DNA from: Bacteroidia bacterium
Lineage (GTDB): Bacteria > Bacteroidota > Bacteroidia > Bacteroidales > Prolixibacteraceae
Assembly (NCBI GenBank): GCA_026391295.1
Contig: JAPLDS010000046.1
Coordinates: 1 to 54,945, forward strand
Length of the DNA stretch: 54,945 nucleotides
Direction of reading: 5' to 3'
Shown here piece by piece: positions 49,626-54,945 of the stretch (the stretch's first letter is position 1; each line of letters starts with the position of its first letter). The position numbers and the translations under genes were made by a program. Under the pieces are notes generated by a model. The model did no database searches. It saw only the letters and a list, made by a program, of their open reading frames with translations, and was not told the DNA's origin.

Positions 49626-51737
49626 TTACCTGCTATTCGACTTTCTGTAACGGTCGCGGTACAATCCGATTTCTTTAAATGGGATAGGTTTGAAACCAGT
49701 AGTCCAGGCGGGTGAATCAGAGGGGATCAAAAATCCAGTTTCAGGAGTGCCAATTTTGGATATGTCATCGTTAACATAATTGTTTCTAATGTCAAAGATC
49801 TTCTCATCCGCATACTCGGTAATGCTTTTCCACGGGCCGAAACACACATTGTTGGCAATGACATTCCCTTCTGGAGGAACACCCCTGAAATCTTTCCCTG
49901 TAATGGGCGCTTCTCCCGGCTTACCATAATACTTGTCGAGGGTCTTAATGGCCGGGTAGCGCTCGCGGTACAAGTCGGCTGGAACCTCCTGCAGACTTAC
50001 CCGCATCAGGTTATTCACCAAATTTTGCCACATGGGTTTCGGATCAACACCGCGCCCGTCTGCACGCACTCCTAAATGACAATCAACAAAAAGGTTATTC
50101 TCAACCTTGTGATCACGGCCGCCACCGATGAACATTCCCCAATGAACTTTGTAAAAAACATTTCCAAACACTTCAGTGCCACTTGTACAATCATCCATGT
50201 AAATCCCTTTTGAGCCCCTCACGCCGCCGGTTTCATGAATGTAGTTGTATCTGATGCTGTTGCCGCGATAGGTGTAATTACGTCCCGTATAAACAGCGCC
50301 AACATCACCGGTTTCTAGGGCAGTATGGTGAATATCGTTATACTCAATCTTTATTTCATTTCCGACGTAAACGATGGCAGCATGTGGATGATCGTGAATA
50401 TGGCAGTGTGATACCCGCATTCCGACGCCTGTCATGGATACTGCAGGTACGTAACATTTTGTCCAACGGCCCTGGCGCTGGAAATGGCAATTCTCAACAA
50501 AATGGTTGCATGCAGTCAGCGTTTGGCGGTCTCCACCGGTCAGGTCAACGCCGCAATCGCCACAGTCAGAAATATCACAACTAACTATTCCATGGTTTGT
50601 ACCTCCATTGACAACGATGGCATTGTTGCCAATATTACGCAGAATAAAACCGGCAATGCGGTTTCCATCTCCACCCTCTAGTTGGATGGCGTTTCCGCGT
50701 GATGCCTCAAATTCAATTTCTGAGAAAAAAACATGACTTGCCCCTTTAAATTGCAAGAAAGGTCTCTCCAATTCGGAGAAAATCGCTTCCCCTGATTTTA
50801 TTGTCGAAGGTGGCCAGAAATAGAGCAAATCAGATTCTTTGTCAAGAAACCACTCCCCAGGCTGGTCAAGTTCCTCTAAGACATTAAAGAAACAAAATCG
50901 TTGATTCTTAATAAATCCGTAATTGCCGTATGGTTCAGCAGTCTTTAAAAAATGTCGTTTGGGGTCTAACTCAGTAACCCGTTCGTAACTGTTTGCCCAA
51001 TCGTAAGCCCAGTAGCCGTAGACCCAGATATTCCCTGTATTCTTCCATTTCGATGGCCGGTCGCTGTTGTAAAAGAACCCGTTGGACAGTGCCCCCATTT
51101 TTGCGCCTAATCCATCCGCTTTTATGCTATCGCGGGGAAAGTCTTTAATCCGCTCCCATTCTCCAGTATTGGGCCAGCGTGCCACTGTCATCGGGCGATT
51201 ATTATAGATCAGCTCTCCATGCGCCGGAATGGTTGGTCTGCCAAATCCGCGCGAACTAAACTTCCCAAAATCACTAATTCCCTGAGACCTTAAATTGGTC
51301 ACCAGTACATTTTTTTTGGCCTTCGCGTCAAGCCTGTTCAGTATTTTTTCTTCAGTTACAGGTTTGAATCCGGAGATTACCTTTCCTCCAAGGAGTCTTA
51401 CCCTCTCTCCCCGGTAAGCGGTCCAAATAATGGGATATTTAGATTCGCCTGAGTCATCAGCGTTAAGTTCTAGCGTAGTTGAACGAACATAGTCTCCTTT
51501 TCTAAAATAGACCTTTACAGTATCTTCCAGAGTCCCGTTCTTTTTCAATTCCCTGATGGCATCTCTGGCCCTTTCAGGAGTCAGGAAAGGTTCATTAATT
51601 GTGCCCGGATTAGTGTTGTTTCCTGTTGTAGAAATATAAAATTCGTGCGACTGCCGCTCAGTGCCTTTGGCAGTGAAAGCAAATAAAATATAACTCGCAA
51701 CCAGTGCAGTTTTTAAAATGGATAATGTTGTTTGCAT
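49626..51737 (-). CDS. Secreted right-handed beta-helix protein, possible glycosidase
   Basis: The protein has 703 residues with an N-terminal signal peptide (hydrophobic to about residue 24). The region EFYISTTGNNTNPGTINEPFLTPERARDAIRELKK is the usual start of pectate-lyase-like beta-helix proteins. After a mixed region (about 120-330) come beta-helix turns with stacked Asn/Gly/Val (GGDGNRIAGFILRNIGNNAIVVNGG, YNYIHETGG, MFIGGGRDHKVENNLFVD). Bacteroidota proteins of this size and layout include GH141 members acting on fucose- or xylose-containing glycans; I cannot confirm that family here. It is the last gene of a minus-strand run with a GH43-like protein and an exported oxidoreductase. Confidence 0.82.
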   Translation of the reverse strand: MQTTLSILKTALVASYILFAFTAKGTERQSHEFYISTTGNNTNPGTINEPFLTPERARDAIRELKKNGTLEDTVKVYFRKGDYVRSTTLELNADDSGESKYPIIWTAYRGERVRLLGGKVISGFKPVTEEKILNRLDAKAKKNVLVTNLRSQGISDFGKFSSRGFGRPTIPAHGELIYNNRPMTVARWPNTGEWERIKDFPRDSIKADGLGAKMGALSNGFFYNSDRPSKWKNTGNIWVYGYWAYDWANSYERVTELDPKRHFLKTAEPYGNYGFIKNQRFCFFNVLEELDQPGEWFLDKESDLLYFWPPSTIKSGEAIFSELERPFLQFKGASHVFFSEIEFEASRGNAIQLEGGDGNRIAGFILRNIGNNAIVVNGGTNHGIVSCDISDCGDCGVDLTGGDRQTLTACNHFVENCHFQRQGRWTKCYVPAVSMTGVGMRVSHCHIHDHPHAAIVYVGNEIKIEYNDIHHTALETGDVGAVYTGRNYTYRGNSIRYNYIHETGGVRGSKGIYMDDCTSGTEVFGNVFYKVHWGMFIGGGRDHKVENNLFVDCHLGVRADGRGVDPKPMWQNLVNNLMRVSLQEVPADLYRERYPAIKTLDKYYGKPGEAPITGKDFRGVPPEGNVIANNVCFGPWKSITEYADEKIFDIRNNYVNDDISKIGTPETGFLIPSDSPAWTTGFKPIPFKEIGLYRDRYRKSNSR

Positions 51738-51822
51738 ATTTTTTAGGTGTGAATAATCAAGTTCGTAAACTCTTCTTTAATGAAAGCTACAATTCCTAGG
51801 TGCTATCGCAGAGGTCGAATAA

Positions 51823-52230
51823 TTATTGCTCTACGTATTTCTTGAAATTATCCAAAATCATTTGCCAGCCTGCTTGTTGCATTTCAACTGGATTTTCTTG
51901 CTCTGGCTCAAAAAGTTCAGTTACAAGAATACCTGCATCAGTCATGCTAAAAGTTACACGCATTTGACGATCGTCACCAAGCAATATTTCAATCTCTTTT
52001 TCAAATTCTACTTTTTTGTAAGTGCCCCAAAAATCAAAACTCATTGAATTGTCTTTCGATGCCATTGTGTAGTGAAACTCACCACCACCAACTAAATTAT
52101 TGGTCGCAGTTGGACAATGCCAATCTGATGAAGCGAAATTCCAGTTTATAATGTGCGCTTCGTTAGTCCAATAATTCCAAACTTTACTTATTGGCGCATT
52201 GATTATTGACTCTACTTTAATAAAATTCAT
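51823..52230 (-). CDS. SRPBCC (AHSA1-like) domain protein
   Basis: This is a 135-residue single-domain protein. The start INAPISKVWNYWTNEAHIINWN and the ends LVTELFEPE and QAGWQMILDNFKKYVEQ are typical of the START-like/SRPBCC superfamily, whose helix-grip fold holds hydrophobic ligands. No signal peptide, so cytoplasmic. It lies between the two glycan-related secreted proteins on the same strand, but nothing in it suggests a role in sugar use. Confidence 0.85.
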   Translation of the reverse strand: MNFIKVESIINAPISKVWNYWTNEAHIINWNFASSDWHCPTATNNLVGGGEFHYTMASKDNSMSFDFWGTYKKVEFEKEIEILLGDDRQMRVTFSMTDAGILVTELFEPEQENPVEMQQAGWQMILDNFKKYVEQ

Positions 52231-52266
52231 CTTACTAATAAATTGTATTCAACACCTAGCAGAAGT

Positions 52267-53388
52267 TTATTGGATCGGTTTGGAAGTTAGTAATCCAATG
52301 CAACGCATTTTGTTTCCGACGGCACAATAGTAGAGATAGTAGGTTCCGTTTGACTTCCGATAAACCAGTGAGATTTTGTGCGCAAAAACCTTGTCCAGAC
52401 CGGTCGGATGACCACCTGCCTTATATAGCGGTTCGGGATGGGCCGTCCAGTGTTTAAGATCACGTGAAAAGGCCACCATAATATGAGCTCCGCCATTTCC
52501 CACACCGAAATAGAACATGGTCCAGTGGTCACCATCACGAAATACTTTGGGATCGGAAGCAAAGTCTGAGTCATATCCTCCTGGACGATTGCGGATCACC
52601 GGATTTTCGGCGTACCTTTTCCAGTTGAGTAAATCACTTGATTGGGCCATGCCAGATTGTTCTCTGTTACCGTTGGCTGCATTATAAAAATTATAAAATT
52701 GGCTTTTGTCTTCGACCAGCCATGGCTGGTAAATACAATCCTTTTCCCAGACTCCGCAATCGGGATCCTGAACGGCTAGGATTGGTGTACTCTTTGCTCC
52801 CTGCCAGTGAAGACCATCTTTTGCGGAGGCAACCCCTTCATATCCAGGACGCAGTTCGTATCCGCCCTGCCTAGGGTAACAGCCGTAAAGGGTCATGTAT
52901 TTCCCCTCTTTTTTCTTTAAGACCCTTGGAGCTTTGATATCATAGGATTTGTAAAGATACGCGCCAATTACGGAGCCCCCATGATCGAAACTCCCTTCCT
53001 TGCCAAAACCCATTGCCAGTTGAGGTTTTGTCCAGTTCAATAGGTCTGAACTCTCTGCGACAAAACTATGATAACCCTTTCCGTTTGACCCGATAAAGCT
53101 CATGAACCATTTCCCTCTTTTACCGGGGATCTGATAAACTGTGGGACAATCGAAGTTGTGAAACCTTTCGTAACCCGGGATTTTAAGTTCTGCTTCGATC
53201 ACTGGGTCGGCATAATAGTGCCAGCCTCTGTAAGGTGCCGACCAAGCATCCAAAGTGGCCTGGTCTATTGTCGCTGTTACATCGATATTCTTAGCAGCGT
53301 CTTTCTTTTTTGAATTTCCTGATCCATTTGCATGAATAAGCATAAAGCTTACGATCATACAAATGGTCAAAGTGGTTTTTTTAATCAT
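52267..53388 (-). CDS. Secreted GH43-like five-bladed beta-propeller protein
   Basis: The 373-residue protein has a signal peptide (about 1-21). It contains repeated propeller blades: DCPTVYQIPGKRGKWFMSFIG, FVAESSDLLNWTKPQ, KEGKYMTLYGCYP, IYQPWLVEDKSQFYNFYNA, SSDLLNWKRYAENPVI, SDPKVFRDGDHWTMFYFGVG and FSRDLKHWTAHPEPL. Repeated S.DL..W and acidic blade motifs are typical of the GH43/GH32/GH62/GH117 superfamily of glycosidases. The exact family and substrate are not clear to me. A 16-bp inverted repeat lies upstream of its ATG. Confidence 0.82.
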   Translation of the reverse strand: MIKKTTLTICMIVSFMLIHANGSGNSKKKDAAKNIDVTATIDQATLDAWSAPYRGWHYYADPVIEAELKIPGYERFHNFDCPTVYQIPGKRGKWFMSFIGSNGKGYHSFVAESSDLLNWTKPQLAMGFGKEGSFDHGGSVIGAYLYKSYDIKAPRVLKKKEGKYMTLYGCYPRQGGYELRPGYEGVASAKDGLHWQGAKSTPILAVQDPDCGVWEKDCIYQPWLVEDKSQFYNFYNAANGNREQSGMAQSSDLLNWKRYAENPVIRNRPGGYDSDFASDPKVFRDGDHWTMFYFGVGNGGAHIMVAFSRDLKHWTAHPEPLYKAGGHPTGLDKVFAHKISLVYRKSNGTYYLYYCAVGNKMRCIGLLTSKPIQ

Positions 53389-53424
53389 CCGTAATGAGAT
53401 TGGATCAATTTTAAATGCATACTA

Positions 53425-53462
53425 ATTCACTATTAGATGTAACGTGACATCTAATAGTGAAT
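53425..53462. repeat. Perfect 16-bp inverted repeat upstream of the GH43-like gene
   Basis: ATTCACTATTAGATGT (53425-53440) and ACATCTAATAGTGAAT (53447-53462) pair perfectly around the loop AACGTG. It lies 37-74 bases upstream of the GH43-like ATG and 48 bases downstream of the oxidoreductase stop on the same strand. The T-run (TTTTTT, 53466-53471) follows it on the plus strand, the wrong side for minus-strand termination, so it may instead be an operator or leader hairpin. Confidence 0.75.
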
Positions 53463-53510
53463 CGATTTTTTGCAGAAACTAAGTGATTCCTGAGGTCTTA
53501 AGCCACGTGA

Positions 53511-54839
53511 TTACACCATCCAAGGACTTGCGTATTCACGGGTGAGCCATTTCGGATCGCCGGTACCTCCGGTGAATTCGTATTTGGCAGGATCCCAAGT
53601 GAAATGTGCATGGTGGTAATAGCTCTGATTCATCAAGTGACAACAGATGGCACTATGTGCACCCACAAGCTCACTGGTAATTGGCTTCTTGCGACTCTTC
53701 AAGCACTCCATGAAATCGTTGATGTGATTTTTGCTTCTGTAAAGTTGAGTTTTTGAATTTTGCAGGTAAGCCTTTTCTGCTCTCGCTACTTTATCGGCAC
53801 ATTTGGCTTTACCCTCTTTGTGTTCGGCTTCTGTAAATTCGGTAATGTTTTTACCTTCGACGATGAGTTCAAATCTACCTCTGTTAACCATTACTTCCCC
53901 TTTTGAACCAAAGAAATGAACGCCAAAGCCATCATTTTTGTGCTCCAGTGTGATGCCGTTTGCGTAGACAAATTTGCATCCGGAAGTAGCCTTTTCATCT
54001 GCAGGAGGGATCACTTCTACTGGACCGCTATTATCCATTCCAAGTCCCCACTGGGCGATGTCTAGATGATGCGCTCCCCAGTCGCCGACCATGCCAGAGC
54101 CATAATCCTTGTAAAGCCTCCAATTTGGAAAATGGTCATGCACGCCACGCGGACTTAGGACTGAATTGTATGGACGACGCGGAGCAGGACCACACCACAT
54201 ATCCCAATTTAATCCTGGCTCTGCTTGTTCTTCAGGAAGTTCACATGGAATTCCTGGTCCTCCAAAGCTGCATTCGACATGACTAATCTGTCCAATCACG
54301 CCATTTTGTACTAGTTCGCAGGCGACGCGGAACTCGTTCATCGAACGCTGCATCGAACCTGTTTGTAGAACCCTTTTATTCTCTTCCACAGCCTTCATCA
54401 CTTCGACAGCTTCGTGGATATTATGTGTTAGAGGTTTCTCACAATAGACATCTTTCCCTGCCCGAAGTGCGGCAAGCATCGGAATGGCATGCCAATGATC
54501 CGGAGTCGCGATAACCACAGCATCAATATCTTTGCGGTTGATGATCTCACGGAAATCTTCGTAAGCCTTACACTCATCATTTTTGTAAAAATCGTTTGCT
54601 ATTTTTTGATAATGTTCCCTGCGAGTTTTATCCACATCGCAAACGGCAACAACCCGGTTGTCAGGACGTGCCATGAAATTGCGCATTAGTCCGCGCATTT
54701 GTGTTCCCATCCCAATGAGACCCAAGGTAACGACATTATTTTTTTTTGTACTAGGCCATCCGCAGGAGTGCAGGATTAGTGGGCCGACCACGGCAGTCGC
54801 CGAAAGATTTCTGAGGAATTTTCTGCGTGAATTTTGCAT
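53511..54839 (-). CDS. Tat-exported Gfo/Idh/MocA-family oxidoreductase
   Basis: The protein has 442 residues with a strong Tat motif SRRKFLR (4-10), a hydrophobic stretch and Cys26 after LHS, so it is probably a Tat lipoprotein. The Rossmann motif is LGLIGMGTQMRG, followed by AVCDVDKTRR, IATPDHWHA and YCEKPLTHNIHEAV, and a C-terminal bacterial-type domain with MVGDWGAHHLDIAQWGLG. Exported members of this family in Bacteroidota commonly serve sugar oxidation/reduction or, in GH109, NAD-dependent glycoside cleavage. It heads the minus-strand run that includes the GH43-like and beta-helix proteins. Confidence 0.9.
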   Translation of the reverse strand: MQNSRRKFLRNLSATAVVGPLILHSCGWPSTKKNNVVTLGLIGMGTQMRGLMRNFMARPDNRVVAVCDVDKTRREHYQKIANDFYKNDECKAYEDFREIINRKDIDAVVIATPDHWHAIPMLAALRAGKDVYCEKPLTHNIHEAVEVMKAVEENKRVLQTGSMQRSMNEFRVACELVQNGVIGQISHVECSFGGPGIPCELPEEQAEPGLNWDMWCGPAPRRPYNSVLSPRGVHDHFPNWRLYKDYGSGMVGDWGAHHLDIAQWGLGMDNSGPVEVIPPADEKATSGCKFVYANGITLEHKNDGFGVHFFGSKGEVMVNRGRFELIVEGKNITEFTEAEHKEGKAKCADKVARAEKAYLQNSKTQLYRSKNHINDFMECLKSRKKPITSELVGAHSAICCHLMNQSYYHHAHFTWDPAKYEFTGGTGDPKWLTREYASPWMV

Positions 54840-54930
54840 GTTGAAGTTAGTTAAAATGGTTAAATAGATCCTTCGAAGAGATAGAAAGCGATCAAATCAA
54901 TCAGCTTTATCTGCTATTCTCATTTCCCTA

Positions 54931-54938
54931 CAAACTTA
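54931..54938 (-). promoter_or_regulatory. Possible -10 box of the last oxidoreductase gene
   Basis: CAAACTTA on the plus strand is TAAGTTTG on the minus strand, matching TAnnTTTG. It lies about 92 bases upstream of the ATG at 54839. The -33 box would be beyond the window edge. Confidence 0.4.
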
Positions 54939-54945
54939 TTAAAAA

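Noticed and set aside
49396-54945. Genomic island inserted at the CAU tRNA
   Set aside because: The genes downstream look different in theme, but I found no integrase and no second copy of the tRNA 3' end in the window, so there is no evidence for an attachment site.

Overview
The window reads as a chromosomal segment of a Bacteroidota bacterium, probably of the Bacteroidales/Marinilabiliales type. The evidence is a PorP/SprF protein paired with a giant adhesin carrying a gliding-type C-terminal sorting domain (type IX secretion), TAnnTTTG-like -10 boxes ahead of several genes, an ileS/dksA-like/lspA cluster typical of the phylum, and Tat-lipoprotein Gfo/Idh/MocA oxidoreductases beside carbohydrate-active proteins. 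No integrase, transposase, phage gene or CRISPR array was seen.

Layout. 1-520: the 3' end of a 23S rRNA gene, a 5S gene and its terminator. 560-29390 (minus strand): an SprB/SprF-like pair, made of a porP/sprF gene preceded by one enormous repeat-built adhesin gene. That gene is read as two frames (22191-29390 and 1627-22023), but both the repeat register and the translation show a single coding sequence of about 9,254 codons broken by one missing base at about 22200. Its first 10 kb is a higher-order array: three related 88-89-residue modules (E, D, T) form a 265-codon, 795-bp unit repeated with exact spacing. The only spacing error is 794 bp, across the frameshift. A second array of about 35 different ~89-residue modules follows, then smaller arrays, two SprB-like repeats and the sorting domain.

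29.9-38.2 kb holds housekeeping genes: ileS, a DksA/TraR-like protein without its zinc cysteines, lspA, an S41 peptidase lipoprotein, a CPBP membrane protease (minus) and dusB. 38.3-38.9 kb is a PIN-toxin/small-partner pair whose toxin gene carries an in-frame stop. 39.0-43.0 kb (minus) is a tight run of an HlyD-type adaptor, yidD and a complete zinc/manganese ABC importer (znuA, znuC, znuB).

43.3-49.3 kb appears to serve oxidative carbohydrate metabolism: a membrane tetraheme NapC-like cytochrome fused to a SUMF1-type domain, a Tat-exported Gfo/Idh/MocA oxidoreductase, an M15-like peptidase on the other strand, then a cytoplasmic Gfo/Idh/MocA oxidoreductase with a TIM-barrel isomerase/epimerase. 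A tRNA with a CAU anticodon and a strong terminator lie at 49.4-49.5 kb. 49.6-54.8 kb (minus) holds a secreted beta-helix protein (possibly glycosidase), an SRPBCC protein, a secreted GH43-like beta-propeller protein and a third, Tat-exported, Gfo/Idh/MocA oxidoreductase, which together suggest glycan or glycoside breakdown.

The most notable observations are the 795-bp super-repeat with its single-base break, the cytochrome-SUMF1 fusion next to an exported oxidoreductase, and the nonsense-interrupted PIN toxin. All functional assignments come from reading the sequence; no database search was run.
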